Shown in pieces: positions 1 through 7,071 of a DNA stretch of 64,000 nt. Under the pieces are notes generated by a model that saw only the letters and a list, made by a program, of their open reading frames with translations, did not search any database and was not told where the DNA came from. The first letter of the stretch is position 1; each line of letters opens with the position of its first letter. The stretch is from Shewanella indica (GTDB taxonomy: Bacteria; Pseudomonadota; Gammaproteobacteria; Enterobacterales; Shewanellaceae). The position numbers and the translations under genes are program-made. The stretch covers positions 186,001 through 250,000 of the forward strand of contig NZ_NIJK01000027.1 of NCBI RefSeq assembly GCF_002836975.1. Direction: 5' to 3'.

Positions 1-147
1 ACGCAGATATTCCAGGCACTAAAACAAGACCCGACCGATCAACAACTTTGGCAACTCTGGCTTTGGGTACAGCAAAGGGAGATAGAGCTGCTCACCCGGG
101 GTGAACAACTGCCCACTCAACTCGACCAACAAGGAATCAGCATATGA
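1..147 (+). CDS. 3' end of an upstream gene, function unknown
   Basis: An open frame runs in from the window edge and stops at TGA 145-147, giving 48 residues rich in Gln, Trp and Leu (ending QLDQQGISI). Its stop overlaps the ATG of the next gene in an ATGA arrangement, so the two are probably translationally coupled and form one operon. The visible tail has no domain I recognise. In related bacteria DUF4097 genes often follow a sigma factor and a small membrane or anti-sigma protein, so this could be such a protein, but that is only context. Confidence 0.6.
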   Translation, partial: TQIFQALKQDPTDQQLWQLWLWVQQREIELLTRGEQLPTQLDQQGISI

Positions 148-1082
148 ACAAGATATCACTAACCCTACTCTCCTCAGCCCTGCTGCTGAGCCCGGTATTG
201 CAGGCGGCCGAGAAGGCCGATCAAAGCGCGGCGCTGGAGTCCGGAGCTAAATTGAATATCAAGATCCAACGGGGAGAAGTGAAGATCCGCAGTTGGGACA
301 AGGCTGAAGTCGCCATCAAGGGCAAGCTGGATGAGCTCAGTGAAGGCCTGGTGTTTGGTCAGCAGGGCGGCAGCTTTGTTATCGAAGACAAGCTGCCAAA
401 GAGCTATAACAGCCGGGACAAAGACGGCTCAAAGCTGGAGATCTTTCTGCCCGCCACAGTCAATATGAAGCTTAAAGGCGTTTCCGCCGATTATGACCTT
501 CAAGGATTGGAGGGTGAGATCAGCTCGGCCAATGTCAGTGGTGATATCAAGGGCCAGGATCTCAAAGGCAATCTGCAACTGACAACGGTTTCCGGCAGTA
601 TCATCACCCAGAGGAACCAGGGTGAACTGTATCTGGAAACCGTTTCCGGCGACATTGAGGATAAACAGAGTCTGGGCAAGGTGAGTTATCGCCTGGTGAG
701 CGGCAAACTGAACGCCGAGAGTGATGCCATAGAAGTGGAGCTGGATCAGGTCTCGGGCAAGAGTCAGTTGACCCTGAAGGCTCCCGAGTCACTCAAGGCC
801 AGAACCGTCAGTGGCGACTTGAGTATTGCCATGCAGAGCCTGGCCGGCAATGCCAATGTCGATAGCGTCAGTGGCGATATTGAACTCAAGTTTGCCAAAC
901 TGCCGAATGCCGCCTTTGATATCAGCGGTGGCCCAGGTGGCAAGATTGACAACCAACTGACTCAGGACTCACCGAAAAAAGCCAAGTACACCAAGGCTGA
1001 ATCGCTGCAGTTCCAAAGCGGTTCCGGCCAGGCCGATGTCAGTATCAACACCATCAGTGGCCGGATTAAACTGCAGCAATAA
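144..1082 (+). CDS. DUF4097-family exported beta-repeat protein
   Basis: This is a 312-residue protein with a clear signal peptide (hydrophobic stretch about residues 5-20, probable cut after LQA near residue 21). The body is a series of short beta-strand repeats with the recurrent motif VSGDI/VSGSI/ISGRI (about residues 130-310), which is the hallmark of the DUF4097 (putative adhesin) fold. Members are exported and many sit beside sigma/anti-sigma pairs, where they are thought to act in envelope stress. A specific role is not known. The start is fixed by the ATGA overlap with the preceding gene. A strong terminator follows directly. Confidence 0.8.
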   Translation: MNKISLTLLSSALLLSPVLQAAEKADQSAALESGAKLNIKIQRGEVKIRSWDKAEVAIKGKLDELSEGLVFGQQGGSFVIEDKLPKSYNSRDKDGSKLEIFLPATVNMKLKGVSADYDLQGLEGEISSANVSGDIKGQDLKGNLQLTTVSGSIITQRNQGELYLETVSGDIEDKQSLGKVSYRLVSGKLNAESDAIEVELDQVSGKSQLTLKAPESLKARTVSGDLSIAMQSLAGNANVDSVSGDIELKFAKLPNAAFDISGGPGGKIDNQLTQDSPKKAKYTKAESLQFQSGSGQADVSINTISGRIKLQQ

Positions 1083-1093
1083 TCAGCTGTATC

Positions 1094-1130
1094 GCACCAA
1101 GGCCTCCGGCTGGCCTTGGTGCCTTTTCTT
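1094..1130 (+). terminator. Rho-independent terminator after the DUF4097 gene
   Basis: There is a perfect 11-bp stem, GCACCAAGGCC pairing with GGCCTTGGTGC, with a 7-nt loop, followed by CTTTTCTT. It ends where the convergent rsuA gene ends. Confidence 0.8.
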
Positions 1131-1834
1131 CAGCCTACCGAGGCTATCTCGGCTTCGGTCAGATAACGCCACTCACCGGGTTCCAGTTCACTATCCAGCT
1201 CTATGGCGCCGATTGACTCACGATGCAGGGCTTCCACTTTATTGCCCACAGCGGCAAACATACGTTTCACCTGATGATATTTGCCTTCGGTAATGGTCAA
1301 CAAGACTTCGGTCGGGCTAATCAGCTGCAACTGCGCCGGCCGGGTCAGCCCCTCTTCCCGGTGCAGCGCCAGGCCGGCGGCAAATTGCGGGATCAAGTCT
1401 TCAGTAACAGGGGTGGCCAGCCACACCCGGTAGCGTTTGCCGCATTCCTTCTTGGGAGAGGTTAGCTTGTGTGACCACTGGCCATCGTCGGTAATCAACA
1501 CCAGACCTGTGGTATCGGCATCCAGGCGCCCGGCAATATGCAGGCTCTCGGGCTTTTCGATCTCCAGTAGACTGATGACCGAAGGATAGACCTCATCCAC
1601 AGTTGAGCAGATGGTATCGACCGGCTTATGCAACATCAGATATCTGTTGCCTATCAAGCTGATAGGTTCACCGTCGAAGCACACTCTCATGCCATCACGC
1701 ACCTTGAAGCTGGAGTCCTTGACGATTTCACCATCGACACTGATTTCACCGCGGTGCAGCGCCTTCTTGGCCATGGAACGGGTCAGCTCTGTAGACTCAC
1801 AGATAAATTTATCTAAACGCACTTGGCTATCCAA
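1130..1834 (-). CDS. rsuA: 16S rRNA pseudouridine(516) synthase RsuA
   Basis: This 234-residue protein has the size and order of RsuA: an N-terminal S4 RNA-binding domain (about residues 6-55, starting VRLDKF) and a pseudouridine synthase domain. The catalytic motif GRLDADTTGL places the nucleophilic Asp at residue 105, matching the family's invariant RLD. RsuA isomerises uridine 516 of 16S rRNA during assembly of the small ribosomal subunit. The gene stands alone and is convergent with the DUF4097 gene. A close relative such as RluB/RluE is the main alternative, but length and the immediate S4 start favour RsuA. Confidence 0.9.
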   Translation of the reverse strand: MDSQVRLDKFICESTELTRSMAKKALHRGEISVDGEIVKDSSFKVRDGMRVCFDGEPISLIGNRYLMLHKPVDTICSTVDEVYPSVISLLEIEKPESLHIAGRLDADTTGLVLITDDGQWSHKLTSPKKECGKRYRVWLATPVTEDLIPQFAAGLALHREEGLTRPAQLQLISPTEVLLTITEGKYHQVKRMFAAVGNKVEALHRESIGAIELDSELEPGEWRYLTEAEIASVG

Positions 1835-2110
1835 CCTCTTGAGTTATGCCGTGTCAATTGCGCGCCATTATGGAGCCTGACAAGCTAAAGGGCAAAGACT
1901 GTCAAACGCTCACTCAAATAAGCGCCTGTAACCTTTGCTTACAACTCCCGCGCCGCAGAGGCTCGCTGTCGCCGCTGCGGGACTTGTTTACATTCCCGCA
2001 CTAGCCTTAACATAGGCATCACTGCGGTTTTCCCGAACAAACGGGTGTGCAGCCAATCTGATAAAAATGCCCCCTCGCGGGACAGCAAAGAACAAAGAAA
2101 AGGAAACAGC

Positions 2111-4210
2111 ATGAGAAAAGTACTCATTGGGGGATTGTGTGCCTCACTCATCGCAGGCCTATCTGCCTGTAATGACAAAACGGCTGAGACCCAGGCTGAA
2201 ACAGCCAAACAGCCGGAAGTCGCCAAAACCGCAACTGCCGCCGCCGTCAGCCAAGCCCTGGGTTCGGGGATTGAATTTGCCAACTTTGACAAGTCTGTTC
2301 GTCCTCAGGATGACTTCTATACCTATGTCAACGGCGGCTGGATCAAGAACACAGAGATCCCGGCAGATCGCACCAGCACAGGCGCATTCTATGACCTCAG
2401 GGAAAAATCCCGTGACGATGTCAAAGCCATTATTGAAGAAGTGGCGCAGAGCAAAGATCTCAAGCCCGGCAGCGACGAGCAAAAAGTGGCCGATCTTTAC
2501 CGCTCCTTTATGGACAGCGATACGCTCAACCAGTTGGGGATCAAGCCACTGGAGAGCGAGCTGGCAATCATAGATGCCATCAAAGACAAGCAAGCACTGG
2601 CGGCCTACTTCGGCAAGAGCCAAATTCTCGGTGGCGGCACGCCCATGGCCTTCTATATCGATGTTGATGCCAAGGACTCCAGCCGCTATGCCACCCATAT
2701 CTGGCAATACGGCCTGAGCCTGCCTGAGAAAGACTATTACTTCAACGAAGGTGAGCGTTTCGTCAACATCCGCAAGGCCTTTGTTGAGCATATCGCCAAG
2801 ATGTTCACCCTGGCCGGTTTTGCCGAGCCACAACAAAGCGCCGAAGCCATCATGAAGCTGGAAACCGCTATTGCCGCCAAGCATTGGGATGTGGTTGAAA
2901 GCCGTGACAGCACCAAGACCTACAACAAATTTGAGGTCAAAGAACTGTCAACATTGGCGCCGGATATCGACTGGAACGCCTACCTGACTGCGCTTGGCGC
3001 CGACAAGCAAGCCGATATCATCATCAATCAGCCCAGCTTTATCGAAGGCCTGAACCAGATAGTCAAAGACACAGATCTGGCGACCTGGAAGACATATATG
3101 CGTTGGCAACTGTTGACCCACTTCGCCTCAGATCTGAGCGAGCCGCTGGATAAAGAAAACTTTGAGTTCTTCGCCAGGACACTCAACGGCCAGGAAGAAC
3201 AGGAACCTCGTTGGAAGCGCGGTGTAGCCAAGGTCAACAGCCTGCTGGGTGAAGTCGTGGGTAAAGTATACGTCAAGCGCCACTTCGCCCCTGAAGCCAA
3301 GGAGCGGATGGAGCATTTGGTGGAAAACCTGCGCGGTGCCTACGCCGACAGCATAGATGAACTTGAGTGGATGGGTGCAGACACCAAAGTCGCCGCCAAG
3401 GAAAAACTGGCCAAGTTCAACCCGAAAATCGGCTATCCCGACAAGTGGGAAGACTACAGCAAGCTGACTATCAAGGCTGACGACCTGGTCGGTAACGAGA
3501 TCCGCGCCGGTGAAGTGGAACATCAGAAGCAACTGGCCAAGTTGGGCAGCCCCATAGACAAAGGCGAATGGCACATGACGCCACAAACCGTCAACGCCTA
3601 CTACAACCCGACCATGAACGAAATCGTGTTCCCGGCCGCCATCTTGCAGCCACCTTTCTTTAATATGGCTGCCGACGATGCCGTCAACTATGGTGGTATA
3701 GGTGCGGTTATCGGCCATGAGATGGGTCACGGCTTTGACGATCAGGGTGCCAAGTTCGACGGCGAAGGCAATATGCGCGACTGGTGGACCGAACAGGACC
3801 TGAAAGAGTTTGCCGCCCGCGGCAAGGCGCTAATCGCCCAATACGACGGCTACTATGTGTTTGACGACCTGCACGTTAACGGCAGTCTGACCCTGGGTGA
3901 AAACATCGGCGATCTCTCAGGTGTCACCATAGCCTACAAGGCCTACAAAAAATCCTTGGCGGGCAAAGAGGCTCCGGTAATCGACGGTCTGAGCGGTGAT
4001 GAACGCTTCTTCCTCGGCTTCGCCCAAATCTGGCGCGCCAAGATCAAAGAGGAAGCGATGCGCAACCGAGTGGCCACAGATCCTCATTCACCGGCCAAGT
4101 TCCGCGCCATAGGTTCACTGTCCAATATGCCGCAGTTCTACAGCACATTTGATGTGAAGCCAGGTGACGGCATGTATATTGAGCCGGCCCAGCGCGTGAA
4201 AATCTGGTAA
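2111..4210 (+). CDS. pepO: M13-family zinc metallopeptidase lipoprotein (PepO/neprilysin type)
   Basis: I place the start at ATG 2111, preceded by AGGAAAC, giving 699 residues; a longer in-frame ORF from 2045 lacks this. The N-terminus is a lipoprotein signal with lipobox LSAC, so the enzyme should be anchored in the envelope. The N-terminal M13 domain is followed by the C-terminal catalytic domain with zinc motif HEMGH (His536, Glu537, His540) and the downstream zinc ligand in GENIGDLSG (Glu597, with Asp601). The C-terminus VKIW matches the family's conserved ending. M13 enzymes cut oligopeptides on the N-side of hydrophobic residues. The gene is monocistronic, with its own terminator. Confidence 0.9.
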   Translation: MRKVLIGGLCASLIAGLSACNDKTAETQAETAKQPEVAKTATAAAVSQALGSGIEFANFDKSVRPQDDFYTYVNGGWIKNTEIPADRTSTGAFYDLREKSRDDVKAIIEEVAQSKDLKPGSDEQKVADLYRSFMDSDTLNQLGIKPLESELAIIDAIKDKQALAAYFGKSQILGGGTPMAFYIDVDAKDSSRYATHIWQYGLSLPEKDYYFNEGERFVNIRKAFVEHIAKMFTLAGFAEPQQSAEAIMKLETAIAAKHWDVVESRDSTKTYNKFEVKELSTLAPDIDWNAYLTALGADKQADIIINQPSFIEGLNQIVKDTDLATWKTYMRWQLLTHFASDLSEPLDKENFEFFARTLNGQEEQEPRWKRGVAKVNSLLGEVVGKVYVKRHFAPEAKERMEHLVENLRGAYADSIDELEWMGADTKVAAKEKLAKFNPKIGYPDKWEDYSKLTIKADDLVGNEIRAGEVEHQKQLAKLGSPIDKGEWHMTPQTVNAYYNPTMNEIVFPAAILQPPFFNMAADDAVNYGGIGAVIGHEMGHGFDDQGAKFDGEGNMRDWWTEQDLKEFAARGKALIAQYDGYYVFDDLHVNGSLTLGENIGDLSGVTIAYKAYKKSLAGKEAPVIDGLSGDERFFLGFAQIWRAKIKEEAMRNRVATDPHSPAKFRAIGSLSNMPQFYSTFDVKPGDGMYIEPAQRVKIW

Positions 4211-4224
4211 TTTTACGCTTGCTC

Positions 4225-4255
4225 AGAAAGGCGCCTCAAGGCGCCTTTCTTTTTA
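4225..4255 (+). terminator. Rho-independent terminator after pepO
   Basis: An 11-bp stem AGAAAGGCGCC / GGCGCCTTTCT with a TCAA loop leads into a T run at 4250-4254. Confidence 0.85.
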
Positions 4256-4265
4256 GATGAATAAA

Positions 4266-4310
4266 GTTTCATTTGAGGTTCAGCAAGGGTTCAGAGCCAA
4301 GTGCTACATT
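4266..4310 (+). promoter_or_regulatory. Putative OmpR-type response-regulator site and promoter
   Basis: Two perfect copies of GGTTCAG lie at 4277-4283 and 4288-4294, an 11-bp (one helical turn) period, with a weaker third copy GTTTCAT at 4266-4272. A -10-like TACATT follows at 4305-4310, about 10 bp after the last repeat. Direct repeats at helical spacing just upstream of a -10, with no good -35, are the usual layout of promoters activated by OmpR/PhoP-type regulators. The regulator cannot be named from the sequence. Confidence 0.4.
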
Positions 4311-4352
4311 GGAGTCAAAGCCACTTAGAAGTCATTCTGGATGCGAGGCCCC

Positions 4353-5135
4353 ATGACCCGATTATTCCGCACTTTCCTGGTTTTCCTGTTATTGCTTTCG
4401 GCGCGCACCGCCTACGCTCAGCCTTCAGAATATGAAGCTGAACTGAGAGAAGACAGCAGTTACAGCCTGCGCCAAAACTCGGCCATCCCATTCAATGCCC
4501 TCAAGAAACAAAGCTTCAGCGCCCCAAGGCAGCCCGTTTCCAGCCTCAATGCCCTCTATAAGCAGGCACCTATGGCACAAAATGAATTGCACAGTCTCCT
4601 GTCACAGGTAGCCAATCAGAGCGAGACCGAGCTGCTCCTTGCCAAAGTGAAAGAGCGTCAACGGGCCGAAGCCAAGGTGGCGCACAAGCTGAATAACGAC
4701 CCCGCCGCCCTGACAGATCTGGTGCGAGCCACCCTGATAGCCGACAACCTTGATGACCTGCAGCTGGCCTTTGACACCCTGAATAAACAGGCCAATGTGC
4801 TACAGGTCAAAGACAGGTTTGCCCAGCCAAAGGCCTCTGGCTATCGGGATATCAACCTGCTGCTGCAACTGCCGAAAAGTGGCCTGATTGCCGAAGTTCA
4901 GTTGCACTTAAGGGAGATTGCCGCCATCAAAAACGGCGCCGAGCACCAAGTCTATGAAGAGGTGCAGGCGATGGAACATAAGGCTGCCCGCGAGCAAAGG
5001 CCGCTGAGCGAGCTGGAACTGGCCCGGATCCAGAAGCTGCGCCAGGAATCACACAAGCTGTACCACAAGGCCTGGTTGGGTTATAAACGCCAACAAACCC
5101 AGACTCTTGGCATAGAAAATACCATAGTCGCCTGA
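4353..5135 (+). CDS. Exported protein of unknown function
   Basis: The start chosen is ATG 4353 (260 residues), because GAGG sits at proper distance; an in-frame ATG at 4341 has no ribosome site. The N-terminus is a classic signal peptide (hydrophobic about residues 7-17, cut likely after TAYA). The mature part is highly charged, helical and rich in Gln, Glu, Lys and Leu, suggesting coiled coil, with no domain I recognise. It is likely periplasmic. The upstream direct repeats suggest induction by a two-component regulator. It may be specific to Shewanella and close relatives. Confidence 0.65.
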   Translation: MTRLFRTFLVFLLLLSARTAYAQPSEYEAELREDSSYSLRQNSAIPFNALKKQSFSAPRQPVSSLNALYKQAPMAQNELHSLLSQVANQSETELLLAKVKERQRAEAKVAHKLNNDPAALTDLVRATLIADNLDDLQLAFDTLNKQANVLQVKDRFAQPKASGYRDINLLLQLPKSGLIAEVQLHLREIAAIKNGAEHQVYEEVQAMEHKAAREQRPLSELELARIQKLRQESHKLYHKAWLGYKRQQTQTLGIENTIVA

Positions 5136-5203
5136 CAAAGCTTGTCAGCGGCCAACAAGCCGCTATACTCCAGCGCATTGACCCTCGGCCAAAGCGTAAA
5201 ATC

Positions 5204-5608
5204 ATGCATGAAATCATAGAGCAACTGCAGGAACTGTCAGAGCAGGTTCCTGTACCGCTGGATCTGCCCGGCTTTGACGATCTGGTGGATATCGAAGAGC
5301 AAATACTCATCCCTCTGCCTGCGGAGCTGAAAGAATATCTGCTGCATGCCAGCGATGTTATCTATGGCAGCCTGGAGCCGGTGACCGCTGCCGATCCCCA
5401 GTCCCACACCTATCTGCCGGAAGTGACCTCCTATGCCTGGTCGCTGGGAATGCCCAGAGATCTGATTGCCATCTGCCAAACCGGTGATGACTTTTACTGC
5501 ATAGATCAGGAAGGTGTGGTCTACTTCTGGAACCAGGACGGCCTGGATGAAGAAGATTGCTGGGAGTCATTCTGGCAATGGGTCGAAGACGTCTGGCTGC
5601 AAAGCTGA
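5204..5608 (+). CDS. SMI1/KNR4 (SUKH-like) family protein
   Basis: This is an acidic 134-residue cytoplasmic protein. The pattern IPLPAELKEYLLHASDV, then PEVTSYAWSLGMP, then FYCIDQEGVVYFWNQDG, fits the SMI1/KNR4 fold used by SUKH immunity proteins and by housekeeping relatives. No toxin gene lies beside it, so an immunity role is not supported here and the function is unknown. It runs in the same direction as the next gene (DUF4447), 60 bp away, and they may be co-transcribed. No strong ribosome site precedes ATG 5204. Confidence 0.65.
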   Translation: MHEIIEQLQELSEQVPVPLDLPGFDDLVDIEEQILIPLPAELKEYLLHASDVIYGSLEPVTAADPQSHTYLPEVTSYAWSLGMPRDLIAICQTGDDFYCIDQEGVVYFWNQDGLDEEDCWESFWQWVEDVWLQS

Positions 5609-5668
5609 CACAGGCCGGCATGCCCTGGGCGCCACGCCATCAGACACATAGAAAAAACAGGAAGCATT

Positions 5669-6172
5669 ATGTCCAAACAATATCCGCTCAACGCCATCGA
5701 GTTTCAGTGCCTGCGCCAATCTCTTGGCTTGGGTACCGCCCAGGCCGCCGAGTTGCTGAAAGTCGATGAAGCCGAGTTGCTCTCCTGGGAAACGGGCGAG
5801 GCGCAGGTAAGCGAACTGGCCCAGAAAAAACTGCTGGAAATCGACGATATTATCGAGATGCAGGTGCTGAACACCTGTGATGGTATCGAGGCCATGTTCA
5901 AGAAAGAACCCAAGCGCCGTTTGGCCTTTGTGGTTTATCCCACCCAGGCGATTTACACCCAGTACAACCCTGAGTTTTTAAGCTCGTTGCCACTCACTGA
6001 GCTGTACAACACCGCCGCCTGGCGGGTCAAGAAAGAGTGCAAACTGGTGCTGGAAGTGGATATCAGCCTGGTGCCATTGGATGTGGAATCCTACAAGGCC
6101 TTTAGAGAGCAGCAAGGCGGGCTGGGTGAGAGCCGCGAAAGCCGCGCCAAGTGGGCGGCCGCACAGCTCTGA
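5669..6172 (+). CDS. DUF4447-type protein with N-terminal helix-turn-helix
   Basis: The gene encodes 167 residues from ATG 5669, with AGGAAG just upstream. Residues 1-55 look like a Cro/XRE-type helix-turn-helix ([18 protein letters not shown] followed by [10 protein letters not shown]). The C-terminal part is a mixed alpha/beta region with no recognised catalytic motif. It resembles a family described in Shewanella as DUF4447. It is probably a DNA-binding or regulatory protein, but targets are unknown. It converges on the glutathione transferase gene. Confidence 0.65.
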   Translation: MSKQYPLNAIEFQCLRQSLGLGTAQAAELLKVDEAELLSWETGEAQVSELAQKKLLEIDDIIEMQVLNTCDGIEAMFKKEPKRRLAFVVYPTQAIYTQYNPEFLSSLPLTELYNTAAWRVKKECKLVLEVDISLVPLDVESYKAFREQQGGLGESRESRAKWAAAQL

Positions 6173-6218
6173 AATATCACGGCCCTGAAATACCGCGGCT
6201 TTGAAACCAGAGTTTGAA

Positions 6219-6845
6219 TTAATCAGTTAAATTGGTGCTGGCTTTGTCCAGCGCCTTTTTCATTGCCGGACGCAGGTTAAGCCTGTCTCGGTAAGCCGCC
6301 AGTTTGGGCGGGATCTGCTGCTCAAAAATGGTGGCCCAGTTCAGGGTATGGGCCAGCAGTATATCGGCCACAGTCAATTCATCACCGAGCAAAAATGGGC
6401 TATCAGGCAGCCACTGTTCGGCAATGGCCGCGGCCTTGTTGAACTCCCATACGGCAGTGGCTTGAATCGCCGCCACCCGCTGCTCCTCCGGCAAGGCAAA
6501 CCTGTGCTTGCCCATGGTCCATAACGGCTGCTCCAACTCGGTTATCACAAAGCTCAACCATTGATGATGATGCCCGGAGGCTGCCGTGCCTGGCTTGGGC
6601 AACAGACGCCCCTCACCGTAACGCTCGGCCAGATAGAGCATAATGGCCGCCGATTCGGTCAATACCAGACCGTCATCCTCGAGCACGGGGATTTTGCCGC
6701 AGGGATTAAGCGCCAGGAACTCAGGAGTGCGGTTCTGCTGCTTGGCCATATCAACAAAGTGAAACTCCCAGGGCAGTTCCAGCTCTTCCAACAACCAGGA
6801 AACCCGCAGCGCCCGGCTTCGCGGCGTGCCATAGAGTCGAATCAT
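6219..6845 (-). CDS. Glutathione S-transferase
   Basis: The start is ATG 6845 behind AAGGAAAG, giving 208 residues; a longer frame to 6881 has no ribosome site. The N-terminal thioredoxin-like domain (MIRLYGTPRSRALRVSWLLE) carries the glutathione-binding segment around GKIPVLEDDGLVLTESAAI, with cis-Pro and the Glu-Ser pair that contact the gamma-glutamyl group. The C-terminal all-helical domain follows from about residue 85. Members conjugate or transfer glutathione to electrophiles in the cytoplasm. The substrate cannot be told from sequence. Confidence 0.85.
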   Translation of the reverse strand: MIRLYGTPRSRALRVSWLLEELELPWEFHFVDMAKQQNRTPEFLALNPCGKIPVLEDDGLVLTESAAIMLYLAERYGEGRLLPKPGTAASGHHHQWLSFVITELEQPLWTMGKHRFALPEEQRVAAIQATAVWEFNKAAAIAEQWLPDSPFLLGDELTVADILLAHTLNWATIFEQQIPPKLAAYRDRLNLRPAMKKALDKASTNLTD

Positions 6846-6899
6846 ATTACTTTCCTTAAATTGCCCTGTCGCCATAGGCAATGGCTAACGCAGGTATGG

Positions 6900-6925
6900 T
6901 GGCAGAAAAGGCGCCCGCAGGCGCC
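6900..6925 (-). terminator. Terminator after the TonB receptor gene
   Basis: A GGCGCC / GGCGCC stem with a 4-nt loop is followed, on the minus strand, by TTTTCTGCC. It lies 150 bp beyond the receptor stop codon. Confidence 0.65.
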
Positions 6926-7071
6926 ATGATGATAAGGTCAACAACAAGATACTCCCACTTCCTCAAGCTTGTCACTCTGTCCTTATTTCTCGGCTCTTAT
7001 CTCTCACCTCTTATCTCAACTCTCCAGCATCCGACCCTTGCCAGTTTGCCATCAAGGGCCGGGTGCCTGCC

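Noticed and set aside
5204..5608. A toxin-immunity pair around the SMI1/KNR4 protein
   Set aside because: No toxin, polymorphic tail or secretion gene lies on either side, so only the fold was called.
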